DNA of 12,509 nt from CAZAQS01 sp964486825. Lineage in GTDB: Bacteria > Chloroflexota > Anaerolineae > Anaerolineales > UBA4823. The position numbers and the translations under genes are program-made. This document shows, in pieces, positions 6,538 to 12,509 of the stretch. The DNA is taken from contig CAZAQS010000128.1 of NCBI GenBank assembly GCA_964486825.1, positions 1 to 12,509 on the forward strand, written 5' to 3'. The notes beneath the pieces were generated by a model. It did no database searches. It worked only from the letters and a program-made list of their open reading frames with translations, and was not told where the DNA came from. Each line of letters begins with the position of its first letter. Within the stretch, counting starts at the first letter, position 1.

Positions 6538-7227
6538 TTAGCCGGGATTTCGGGCTGCCTGAGCGGTAAGCTTCAGTCTGGATCGGGAAAATAAGACTCC
6601 GGTCAGAACAAAGCTTACAGGAGCGCCGATTACCCAAATTAAACTGGTCAAAATAAAAATGTTCATACTCAGGTCGAACATGCTCCAACCGACTTGTCCA
6701 ATTGCAGATATTGCCTGCGCGAAAAATATCCACCGGACCCAGCGTTGCAAGCCAATATTCTCAAATACGAATCCAGCAGCAACCATAGACAGAGCCATAT
6801 AAACATAAGAATTTGCCAGGGCAGTAATAATAGAATCGGGATTATCCGGCAAAAACATTTCTATGCCTGATGTTTCTCCAGCGGCAAGGCTCATGCGCAC
6901 AGACACAGCCTGGATGTTGTAGTTGATACTGGCCATAACAGCGTAGAGGATGCCGAAAGAGAGTGCTATCAAACTCCATATGCGTTTTTCCTCCGCCACA
7001 CTGCGGTGAATGCAGGCGAGAAGGACGATAAAGGATAATGGTAGCAGGAGGGATGGATATACGTAGAGCACGCGTAAAGGTGAGAATTCTTGAGCGTACT
7101 GTTGTAACTCAAACCAGGCAGGAACAGGGTAAATTTGATCCCGAAAGGTGTATGTGATAAACCAGATGGCGCTCATGACCGCGGATACGATAGCGGACCA
7201 AAAACCTAACTTGTTGACTGTATTCAT
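6538..7227 (-). CDS. Hypothetical six-helix membrane protein
   Basis: I do not recognise this 229-residue protein with confidence. It has about six hydrophobic helices (roughly 8-28, 54-74, 83-105, 136-155, 163-183, 189-212), short loops, a basic C-terminal tail and no long soluble domain. Loop residues 112-131 contain acidic and Pro/Asn-rich sequence (DNPDS). The general build resembles the DUF4386-type family of small bacterial membrane proteins, but no diagnostic motif is visible. The ribosome site is AAGGA nine bases before the ATG. The gene follows another membrane protein gene on the same strand with a 59-base gap and ends 26 bases from the shared terminator. Function is unknown. Confidence 0.75.
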   Translation of the reverse strand: MNTVNKLGFWSAIVSAVMSAIWFITYTFRDQIYPVPAWFELQQYAQEFSPLRVLYVYPSLLLPLSFIVLLACIHRSVAEEKRIWSLIALSFGILYAVMASINYNIQAVSVRMSLAAGETSGIEMFLPDNPDSIITALANSYVYMALSMVAAGFVFENIGLQRWVRWIFFAQAISAIGQVGWSMFDLSMNIFILTSLIWVIGAPVSFVLTGVLFSRSRLKLTAQAARNPG

Positions 7228-7286
7228 TTATACCATTCCTTTCTGGTGCCTTGTCAAGCACCATTAACTTATATTTGCCCTCAGAT

Positions 7287-7673
7287 CTATCGAAATATAA
7301 GCAGCACCAAAATCACCAGGTTGATCAATAATCCGAGGATGCCTTTTTGTATGAGCAGTTTGAATCCCCCATCCCAAAATAATAGGATAACAACGGATGA
7401 GAAGATGGCAGCGCCGATCAAGATGGGGCGAAGCTCTTCCCACTGGAACATGACACCGACGCCGCAGATAACGAAGGCCAGCGCGGCGATGGCATACAAC
7501 ACGCCTGCCAGGGGGCGCAGAGTTGAATCGCTAAGAAAATTCGACAAAAGCCATGATCTTCCGGTCCAGCCCATATCCGGCTGAAATTCCACCCATCTCT
7601 GGCTTAATACGATATACCATACGTGCACCAGACCATGTAGGATGATAAAAAGACCCGCCAGGAATCTAAGCAC
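7287..7673 (-). CDS. Hypothetical four-helix small membrane protein
   Basis: This 128-residue protein has about four membrane helices (4-24, 52-75, 82-101, 110-127). A conserved-looking polar stretch between the first two reads E-F-Q-P-D-M-G-W-T-G-R-S-W. A His pair in helix one (HGLVH) might touch a ligand, but that is speculation. I recall similar short proteins with the FQPDMGWTGRSW stretch from Chloroflexota genomes, without an assigned role. The GTG start at 7673 is supported by a strong GGGAGG five bases upstream. It probably leads a short unit with the membrane gene that follows. The frame ends TAG with no hairpin between the two genes. Confidence 0.75.
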   Translation of the reverse strand: MLRFLAGLFIILHGLVHVWYIVLSQRWVEFQPDMGWTGRSWLLSNFLSDSTLRPLAGVLYAIAALAFVICGVGVMFQWEELRPILIGAAIFSSVVILLFWDGGFKLLIQKGILGLLINLVILVLLIFR

Positions 7674-7932
7674 TTTTTCCTCCCTTCATACCAATGAAAT
7701 CGTAACCAAAATAGAATGAAATTATGCAGTGAGGTCGTCCGGAATGATAAGCGACTATAACCTCACGAACCACTCCCATTATAGGACGGATGTAAATTGG
7801 ACCGGGTTATATAAGTCATACCTGCTTTGGTAATTTTTGTCACCTTGGTTATAGGTATAGTTACCTAGCAGTGCTTAGCCTGGAGGCGTGACGGTAAGAG
7901 CTTTCGGGCGATGCTTTATGGGAAAAACAAAA
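7674..7932. other. Intergenic stretch with weak promoter signals and a direct repeat
   Basis: No gene is supported here. For the minus-strand gene at 7673 a possible promoter is TTATCA (7750-7745), 18 bases, CATAAT (7726-7721), and a second perfect TATAAT sits at 7783-7778 with no good -35. The octamer AATGAAAT occurs at 7693-7700 and 7715-7722, 22 bases apart. The right end carries the U-tract of the acyltransferase terminator. Confidence 0.35.
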
Positions 7933-7949
7933 GCGCTTATTGGAAGCGC
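7921..7949 (-). terminator. Rho-independent terminator of the lipid kinase/acyltransferase unit
   Basis: On the minus strand GCGCTT (7949-7944) pairs with AAGCGC (7938-7933) around CCAAT, followed by TTTTGTTTTTCCC. The TAA stop of the acyltransferase gene falls inside the hairpin, so the terminator is folded into the end of the gene. Confidence 0.75.
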
Positions 7950-8608
7950 AAGTACTTCTGGGTAGCAGAATCCATATCAGCGTACGCGCCCCGGTAAGGA
8001 GGGGGGAGCAAGGCTGCAATCTGGTACATGATCTCATCGACCATCTTCTGGCGCACTTCCCTGGTGAGCTTTTCACCGCGCAGGTCCAGGTAGAAGGGCA
8101 CGCCTACCCGGATATGGAAATCCGTACGGCGCAGGCGGCGCAAGTTTTTGTTGAGGTTTTCTCCACCAAAGTAAACCAGGGGTTGGAGGGGCGCACCCGA
8201 GTTCAATGCCAGGGTGACGACGCCAGGATGGCCTTTGCGCAGGCGCCCATCCTGGCTGCGGGTGCCTTCCGGGCTGATGCCGAGGATCTTTCCGGCCTGC
8301 AGGGCTTCAATGCCTTTGCGCATAGCCGATAGATCGGCTTCGCCGCGCTTGATTGGGATGGCGCCCCAAAGGTTGAACAACACCTTGAAGAGCGGGTTAT
8401 TCCAGGATTCGGCCTTGGCGAAGCCGGTCACCGGGCGGGGCTGCAGATGGGTGTAGATCACCGGGACTTCCAGGAAGCTGATATGGTTCGAGACAACGAT
8501 CAGCGGGCCATGCGCGGCAATTTTCCTGAGCTCACGGTCATCGATCTTGCAGCCCAGGCGGGTCAGTCCTTTTATTCCGTAGGTGGCGGCCTTGAAAGCC
8601 AGGCTCAT
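7937..8608 (-). CDS. PlsC-type 1-acylglycerol-3-phosphate acyltransferase family protein
   Basis: This 223-residue acyltransferase of the glycerolipid family is expected at the inner face of the membrane, moving an acyl chain onto lysophosphatidate or a related acceptor. Block I is NHISFLE (41-47), block II lies around WGAIPIKRGE (81-90), and block III is PEGTRSQDGRL (113-123). The usual catalytic HX4D reads HX4E here (His42, Glu47), a conservative change that may or may not alter activity. Phosphate-binding Arg residues (Arg88, Arg117) are kept. A GGAGGG site lies a few bases before the ATG, which overlaps the stop of the lipid kinase gene as ATGA, so the two are translationally coupled. Acyl donor and acceptor are not known. 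Confidence 0.88.
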   Translation of the reverse strand: MSLAFKAATYGIKGLTRLGCKIDDRELRKIAAHGPLIVVSNHISFLEVPVIYTHLQPRPVTGFAKAESWNNPLFKVLFNLWGAIPIKRGEADLSAMRKGIEALQAGKILGISPEGTRSQDGRLRKGHPGVVTLALNSGAPLQPLVYFGGENLNKNLRRLRRTDFHIRVGVPFYLDLRGEKLTREVRQKMVDEIMYQIAALLPPPYRGAYADMDSATQKYLRFQ

Positions 8609-9606
8609 GCACCCTCCGGGGCGATGGCTGGAACGACGATCTCAAGTGTATCCGGCAGCAGGTAGAGCTCGAGCGAGCTCCCGGCAAAACAGAGCGTTTC
8701 ACCATCGGCGTGAGCGGGGAGAGATCCCTGCACAGCGGTGATGCTCACCTGGCGGGCGCGCTTCATAATGATGGCGGGGTGACCGGCCTGAGATCCTTTC
8801 AAAAAGCGAGGGATGAGCATAAAGATGCCCGTCCTGCTGATCTGGCTGGCAATGCACAGGTCGAACAGGCCATCATCCGGCTGACCTTCCGGCGCCATGA
8901 AGAACCCGCCGCCCATTCGCCTGCCGTTCATGATCGAGACCATCAATGCCGGTATGACTAGCTCTTGCCCGTCAATTTCTATCCTGACGGTCGGAGCGTT
9001 GAAATAAAGGAAAATGGTCTTCAGGGCTGCGAAGATATAGGATGGAAAGCCGTGCAGGCGCTTCAACTTGAGCGCTTCGAAGCCGACTACCGCATCGAAG
9101 CCTATTCCCACGCCATTGCCGAAGTAGCGCCCGGCCGGATAGTCGCCGCCCTTAACGAAGCCAACATCGATCCAGCGGCGTTGCCCGCCTGCCAATGCCT
9201 GAACAGCCGTCTCCAGGCCGGTTGGAACGCCGGCGCCGAAGGCGAAATCGTTGCCTCGTCCCACCGGGATCAATCCCAAGGCAGCCCGGCCAACACCGCT
9301 GATCCTGGCCTGCACCAGCCCGTTCAGAACTTCGCTGGCGGTGCCATCCCCGCCCACCGCCACGACCACGTCATAGCCTTCCAGGGAAGCGCACTCTGCC
9401 AACCGGATTGCATGGCCCGGGGCAGTTGTGCGCACCATTTCAAAACTAAGGCCAAGCTCACGCAGGCGCGATTCGATGAGCGGATAGGATCGCTCTCCAT
9501 TACCGCGCCCGGAAATGGGATTGACGATGATTAAATGCCGGGCCAGAGCTTCCCGTTCTGACTGGAGGGTGTGGAGTGAAGTGCGCAATTGCTCGGTAAT
9601 TGTCAT
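8605..9606 (-). CDS. Diacylglycerol/sphingosine kinase-family lipid kinase (YegS/DagK-like)
   Basis: This 333-residue cytosolic or peripheral-membrane lipid kinase transfers phosphate from ATP to a lipid hydroxyl. The N-terminal domain has NPISGRGNG (29-37), the ATP-binding GGDGTASEVLNG (85-96) and GRGNDFAFG (116-124). A C-terminal beta-sandwich includes MNGRRMGGGF and the late H-A-D-G-E motif typical of DagK/YegS proteins. I chose the ATG at 9606, which has AAGG upstream; GTG codons at 9642 and 9639 are in frame but lack a ribosome site. Its end overlaps the acyltransferase start by four bases. Together they could make phosphatidate: the kinase from diacylglycerol, the acyltransferase from lysophosphatidate. 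Pathway placement is inferred. Confidence 0.92.
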   Translation of the reverse strand: MTITEQLRTSLHTLQSEREALARHLIIVNPISGRGNGERSYPLIESRLRELGLSFEMVRTTAPGHAIRLAECASLEGYDVVVAVGGDGTASEVLNGLVQARISGVGRAALGLIPVGRGNDFAFGAGVPTGLETAVQALAGGQRRWIDVGFVKGGDYPAGRYFGNGVGIGFDAVVGFEALKLKRLHGFPSYIFAALKTIFLYFNAPTVRIEIDGQELVIPALMVSIMNGRRMGGGFFMAPEGQPDDGLFDLCIASQISRTGIFMLIPRFLKGSQAGHPAIIMKRARQVSITAVQGSLPAHADGETLCFAGSSLELYLLPDTLEIVVPAIAPEGA

Positions 9607-9787
9607 GGAGGCCTTTATGCTGCCTCGGGGAATCTTCACCACACCAGGCGAGCGGCGAAAGTGTTCCGGGGCTATTCGGTTTGCTAATGGGTCTGACAGA
9701 TTTCACAAGTATAGCAAAGAAAGCAGGAAAGGTGGGATCCATTTTGATATACTTGAAGCATCAGGAATTGGTTGAAAAGGAGGAAAT

Positions 9788-10039
9788 ATGAATACAGGCC
9801 ATTGGATTTTCGCTAATTTGAACAACGAGCAGATGGAATTAATCAAAGAGGGAGAAAGCACCCTGGGTGCGGACTACCTGGTGGCATACCAGCCGGATGA
9901 GAAGGCGCCGGCTGGTTATATAGAGCTGTTCCTGCAGGGGGTAACGGCCGCGCCATTGGATGACAGCCAGGTGGAGTGCCTTGAAGGGTTGGAGCAGCGC
10001 GTGCAGGCTGTTGTTGTGGCATATACGAACGCAGATTAA
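9788..10039 (+). CDS. Hypothetical small acidic protein (83 aa)
   Basis: I do not recognise this protein. It is 83 residues, soluble, acidic, and has no signal peptide or membrane helix. One Cys occurs in a C-terminal helical region (DDSQVECLEGLEQRVQAVV). A strong AAAGGAGG site stands a few bases before the ATG, which makes it very likely to be translated. It is divergent from the lipid kinase gene. Upstream, TATACT (9748-9753) could be a -10, but no matching -35 is seen. Function cannot be proposed. Confidence 0.7.
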   Translation: MNTGHWIFANLNNEQMELIKEGESTLGADYLVAYQPDEKAPAGYIELFLQGVTAAPLDDSQVECLEGLEQRVQAVVVAYTNAD

Positions 10040-10060
10040 TTAGTACTAAACGGAGCAAAT

Positions 10061-10089
10061 TTGACTCATTTGGTTTTAATTGCTACAAT
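10061..10089 (+). promoter_or_regulatory. Promoter of the small secreted protein gene
   Basis: TTGACT (10061-10066), an ideal 17-base spacer and TACAAT (10084-10089) with a TGn extension (10081-10083). Predicted start is near 10096. A perfect 10-base palindrome TTAGTACTAA (10040-10049) lies just upstream of the -35. Confidence 0.75.
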
Positions 10090-10131
10090 GAATAGCAGTT
10101 AATCCAAATCATATTCACAGGAGGGAACCGT

Positions 10132-10434
10132 ATGAGCTACCGAATTTGGATCACCGGGATCGTTTTATTTGCTGTTGTATTCCTATCCGTTGCCGCAGCT
10201 TCACCTGCCCGCGCCGAACCAGCAGCCAAAGCCTGCTGGGGACAAGCTACCAAGGTGTATGCACGGACGGGAGAGCTGGGTGAACATTCCAGCCAGTTCC
10301 CCACACCTCGCCTTGGGCTTCGAAACCTGGCCCGAGCTTTGTATGAGCAGGGAGTTCTTGAGGACGACAGCATGCAGGCGTTGGGCGCATTCGTTGCTGC
10401 AGAGCTTGGATTGAGCATTTCCGCCTGCCAATAA
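10132..10434 (+). CDS. Small secreted protein with signal peptide (100 aa)
   Basis: This is a predicted exported protein of unknown function. Residues 1-28 form a classical Sec signal peptide, with a basic start, a hydrophobic core (about 6-23) and an A-R-A cleavage site before Glu29. The mature part of about 72 residues has two cysteines, at residues 35 and 99, near its ends; they could form a disulfide that closes the fold. The middle is predicted helical, with R-L-G-L-R-N-L-A-R-A-L. GGAGGG sits eight bases before the ATG. The gene has its own promoter and its own terminator, so it is a single-gene transcript. It could be an envelope or secreted factor. No catalytic motif is visible. Confidence 0.78.
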   Translation: MSYRIWITGIVLFAVVFLSVAAASPARAEPAAKACWGQATKVYARTGELGEHSSQFPTPRLGLRNLARALYEQGVLEDDSMQALGAFVAAELGLSISACQ

Positions 10435-10455
10435 CACAAATATCCCAAACACTAA

Positions 10456-10502
10456 GGAACGGATGTATGGGAAACACGATAACCCATATATCCGTTTTCG
10501 TT
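10456..10502 (+). terminator. Rho-independent terminator after the secreted protein gene
   Basis: AACGGATGTATGGG (10458-10471) pairs with CCCATATATCCGTT (10483-10496), with one G-T wobble and an 11-base loop, followed by TTTCGTTT. The long stem and T-rich tail make this convincing. Confidence 0.8.
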
Positions 10503-10585
10503 TAACAAGATGTCAAAACTCACCAAAGCAGGCCATTCGATCGTGGATGGGAACCAGACCGGCAGAGATCCAAGCTGATAAATTT

Positions 10586-10795
10586 CTATAAAGGCCGGGT
10601 GGGCGTGTTGCAGCCGTTCGGACAGCGGAAGTAGTTATCCGTGTAGCGCTGGCGCGGGTCAGGAGCATCCCAGGTCTGGCCACACTCTATACATCTAAGC
10701 TTGGGTTTGCCTGCCAAAGCCTGCACCCGGTCGACCAGCTCCAGTCCCTTTTTTGACAATACACTCGGCCACAGAGATCGTTTTAATGTTGCCAT
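10586..10795 (-). CDS. Small zinc-ribbon-like protein (69 aa)
   Basis: This small protein of unknown function has two Cys pairs that look like a metal site: CIEC (Cys35, Cys38) and CPNGC (Cys58, Cys62), 19 residues apart. This fits a zinc ribbon or rubredoxin-like knuckle; zinc binding is inferred. The N-terminal 30 residues are basic and helical (MATLKRSLWP), possibly for nucleic acid or protein contact. GGAGG stands seven bases before the ATG at 10795, and a good promoter lies 52 bases upstream of that. The gene follows the cyclase gene on the same strand with an 81-base gap that holds this promoter, so it can be expressed alone. Confidence 0.72.
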   Translation of the reverse strand: MATLKRSLWPSVLSKKGLELVDRVQALAGKPKLRCIECGQTWDAPDPRQRYTDNYFRCPNGCNTPTRPL

Positions 10796-10846
10796 TTGCT
10801 ATCCTCCTGCGATATGAAAATTGCGATTGACCCCTAAGAAGGACAT

Positions 10847-10875
10847 ATTATAGATGAAAATACTCTTAATCGCAA
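10847..10875 (-). promoter_or_regulatory. Promoter of the zinc-ribbon-like gene
   Basis: On the minus strand TTGCGA (10875-10870), 17 bases and a perfect TATAAT (10852-10847). Predicted start is near 10840, leaving a leader of about 45 bases. The -35 is part of a repeated octamer TTGCGATT that recurs on both sides. Confidence 0.65.
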
Positions 10876-10876
10876 G

Positions 10877-11551
10877 CTAATCCCTCACAATCGCAAAAGC
10901 CCGTACAGGAAAGCTCCCCAGCCCTTTGATCCTGGGCGGCACGGCGAAGAAGCGAAAGCCGGAGTCAGGTAGGGCTTCCAGATTGCATAGGTGCTCGACG
11001 ATGGGGATCCTGTTTTCCAGGAGCGTGCTGTGGGCAGGGCGACGTCCGTCAGCAGTATCATCGATATTGAGCGAGTCAATTCCCACCAGACCGGCTCCTG
11101 CTTCAACCAGCCATCTGGCGGCGTCTTCCGACAGGAAAGGGTGTCCATGCCCGTAGGCCTCCGTCCGCCAATGCTCGGCCCAGCCGGTATGGACCAGCAC
11201 AGCCTTGTCTTTGACGTCCATACTAGAAAAGGCACCCGCGTCGATCCGGCGACCTGTGACCCCGGTAGCGCGCAGAACAAGACCTTCCAGGTTGGCAATC
11301 GAAGCCAGGGGCAGCTCGGAAAGATCTTCCGCGCCGGCATAGCGGTGGAAGGGGCTATCGATATACGTGCCGGTATTGGCGACCATCTCGATCCGGCCGA
11401 TATGAAACTCCGTCCCGGGGCTATAATGGCTCCTGGATTCACCCCGGCTGAGGTGGTCGCTGAGGACCGGCCCGGGTAAGCCTGGATAGGTGATCATCCC
11501 GTCCTCTATATTGTGACTGAGGTCGATCATAGAATATTTTATGCTGTCCAT
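10877..11551 (-). CDS. Cyclase/kynurenine formamidase-family metal hydrolase with altered metal motif
   Basis: This 224-residue cytoplasmic protein belongs to the cyclase family (PF04199: kynurenine formamidase, isatin hydrolase, polyketide cyclases), whose members hydrolyse amides or lactams using a bound divalent metal. The usual HxGTHxDxPxH signature reads NTGTYIDSPFH (59-69): both His ligands are replaced, by Asn59 and Tyr63, while Asp65 and the later His69 stay. The second site, PAH (His174) and VEHL (Glu186), is intact, as is the G-I-D-S core. I chose the ATG at 11551 because GGAGGG lies four bases before it. The frame is open back to beyond 11665, but that part belongs to a PIN remnant. 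The substrate is unknown, and the function may differ from true formamidases. Confidence 0.85.
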   Translation of the reverse strand: MDSIKYSMIDLSHNIEDGMITYPGLPGPVLSDHLSRGESRSHYSPGTEFHIGRIEMVANTGTYIDSPFHRYAGAEDLSELPLASIANLEGLVLRATGVTGRRIDAGAFSSMDVKDKAVLVHTGWAEHWRTEAYGHGHPFLSEDAARWLVEAGAGLVGIDSLNIDDTADGRRPAHSTLLENRIPIVEHLCNLEALPDSGFRFFAVPPRIKGLGSFPVRAFAIVRD

Positions 11552-11555
11552 ATGT

Positions 11556-11561
11556 CCCTCC
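11556..11561 (-). promoter_or_regulatory. Ribosome binding site fixing the cyclase-family start
   Basis: GGAGGG on the minus strand ends four bases before the ATG at 11551. It supports this start over a GTG at 11665 in the same frame. Confidence 0.65.
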
Positions 11562-11650
11562 TGCATAATCGTGGCATTGGCATATTGCTCCTGCAAAAGA
11601 TAATGTATGTTTTTATTAGATGTAGGATAAGATTGTTGGGCAAGTAGCTC

Positions 11651-11754
11651 GGTCGGGGTGAGCACCCGCAGGGATAACAGGCGCGCCGAGTTGCTTCCAG
11701 GATTAACCCGGCTTCCACGAGGACGTTTGTGTCAAGTACAACCTTATGAGCCAT
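11651..11754 (-). pseudogene. Remnant of a PIN-domain protein (frameshifted, truncated)
   Basis: The ATG at 11754 begins MAHKVVLDTNVLVEAG, the classic first strand and catalytic Asp of PIN-domain ribonucleases (VapC-type and relatives). Around 11708 the match moves to another frame, which reads NPGSNSARLLSLRVLTPTELLA, like the first PIN helices. After that the resemblance stops. A complete PIN domain has about 130 residues, while only about 35-40 are left, and the other catalytic acids are absent. The second frame runs without a stop into the cyclase gene. A TATAAT (11769-11764) lies nine bases before the ATG. I infer a dead gene fragment; no antitoxin gene is visible. Confidence 0.5.
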
Positions 11755-11818
11755 CAGGCTGTGATTATAACTTGACTGTAGGAGAATATCTGGCTTGTTT
11801 TTTCGACCGGAGCCGGTT

Positions 11819-12509
11819 GTGAGAAAGAATGAAATCATTCAGATCACTGGCAGCAATCATGTCCACCTGATCCCGGTTGACCTATCCTCCAACAGCTCGA
11901 TCCGGAATTTTACGGAAAATTTCCTGGAACGCTTCGACCGTCTGGATGGCCTGATCAATAAGGCCGCGAACTTTGATCTGAGTAAAACCAGCCCTTCTTT
12001 TACAGAAACCGGCGCTGAGGAGATTTTCGCCACAAACCATTTAGGGCCTTTCCTGTTGACCAACCTTTTGATGGATATCCTGAAAGCCTCCGCTCCTTCC
12101 AGGGTCGTCAATATCTCGTCCAAAGGTCTTTTGGTGCATCCTTTTATGAAGATCCACTTCCATGACCTGAGCACCAGCCAGAAGCGTAAATTCAACCCGA
12201 CATACGCCTATTACCATTCCAAGCTGGCGCATATCATGTTCACGCGTGAGCTGGCGCAGAGACTGGAAGGCAGCGGGGTGACGGCGAACGTCACCCGGGT
12301 TCCCAACGTGCGGATCAACATCAGCCGCTACCCGGATGTACGCTCGGTGCTGTTGAAGATGTACGACCTGAAACAGCGTAGCGCCATCACACCGGATGAA
12401 ATGGCAGAGACGTATCTAAAGGTGGTAGCAAGCCCTGAGGTTGCACCGGCAAACGATGACGGGCCTGGCTTCACTCTCCTGAACCCGGACCGCATTCGCC
12501 CCGGAAAAA
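11819..12509 (+). pseudogene. Short-chain dehydrogenase/reductase lacking its N-terminal NAD(P) site; runs off window
   Basis: The frame is open from 11771 to the window edge. From about 11825 it reads like the middle and end of an SDR of the retinol-dehydrogenase-like type: IPVDLSSNSSIRNF, R-F-D-R-L-D-G-L-I-N, NHLGPFLLTNLLMDILKASA, RVVNISS, then the catalytic YYHSK and LAHIMFTRELAQRLEGSGVTANV. The first 40-45 residues with the glycine-rich TGxxxGxG dinucleotide site are missing, and only unrelated sequence precedes. GTG at 11819 and TTG at 11795 are in frame without a good ribosome site. Conserved NNAG is NKAA, and the usual HPG after TAN is R-V-P-N. The body has no stop, so the loss may be recent or the product may be expressed in truncated form. 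Confidence 0.65.

Noticed and set aside
7227..7257. TTGACA (7257-7252) with TATAAA (7232-7227) before the 229-residue membrane gene
   Set aside because: The spacing is 19 bases and the -10 overlaps the ATG, so transcripts would begin inside the gene and lose the ribosome site. More likely the gene is read from the upstream membrane gene.
10510..10578. 22-codon plus-strand frame MSKLTKAGHSIVD... after the terminator
   Set aside because: No ribosome site and no promoter; too short to support, and it follows a strong terminator.
11539..11838. 99-codon minus-strand frame as an intact gene
   Set aside because: Only its middle (from the ATG at 11754) resembles a PIN domain and for about 16 residues; the remainder is out of frame with the remnant or is antisense to the SDR junction.
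11857..12232. Minus-strand open frames at the right end
   Set aside because: They are antisense to the SDR coding body, which carries a clear YxxxK motif and family pattern on the plus strand.
1..12509. CRISPR array, tRNA, transposon or defence island
   Set aside because: No regularly spaced repeats, cloverleaf, transposase or known defence domain was seen. The single PIN remnant is not enough to claim a toxin-antitoxin system.

Overview
The window looks like an ordinary chromosomal stretch of a Chloroflexota bacterium, probably of the Anaerolineae type. This is inferred from gene style and not proven. The clearest pointers are a lipoprotein with a long Thr/Pro-rich linker followed by a PD40-like beta-propeller, the moderately GC-rich DNA, strong GGAGG ribosome sites mixed with promoters that place a -10 box only 6-7 bases before a start codon, and several small orphan proteins. 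No rRNA, tRNA, CRISPR array, phage gene, transposase or recognisable defence locus is visible.

Layout. Positions 1-583 hold the 3' part of a PfkB-family sugar kinase (fructokinase-like). A strong promoter (627-656) then drives a two-gene unit: a membrane site-2 protease with two CBS domains (711-1826) and a radical SAM protein (1855-2748). Convergent to it, with one base between the stop codons, is a lipoprotein (2750-4054, minus). The lipoprotein and a DedA-family membrane transporter (4168-4821) diverge from a shared promoter region that contains a perfect 6-bp-arm palindrome. A YaaA-family gene (4845-5630, minus) and a TipAL-type MerR regulator (5710-6465) form a second divergent pair around a 19-bp-spacer MerR promoter.

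Positions 6489-7673 hold a bidirectional terminator and two minus-strand genes for small membrane proteins of unknown function. Positions 7937-9606 (minus) hold a translationally coupled lipid pair: a YegS/DagK-type lipid kinase and a PlsC-type acyltransferase. Next come two plus-strand orphans, an 83-residue acidic protein and a 100-residue secreted protein, the latter with its own promoter and terminator. Then, on the minus strand, lie a 69-residue zinc-ribbon-like protein and a cyclase-family (kynurenine formamidase-like) hydrolase.

The right end looks scarred. A short frameshifted PIN-domain remnant (about 11651-11754, minus) lies next to a short-chain dehydrogenase (from about 11819, plus, running off the window) that lacks its NAD(P)-binding N-terminus.

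No single new multi-gene system is evident. The best leads are local. They are three SD-less starts that fit leaderless transcripts, three dyad or repeat operators at promoters, two enzymes with substituted active-site residues (cyclase NTGTY-D and acyltransferase HX4E), the protease/radical SAM pair, and the two-gene deletion scar.
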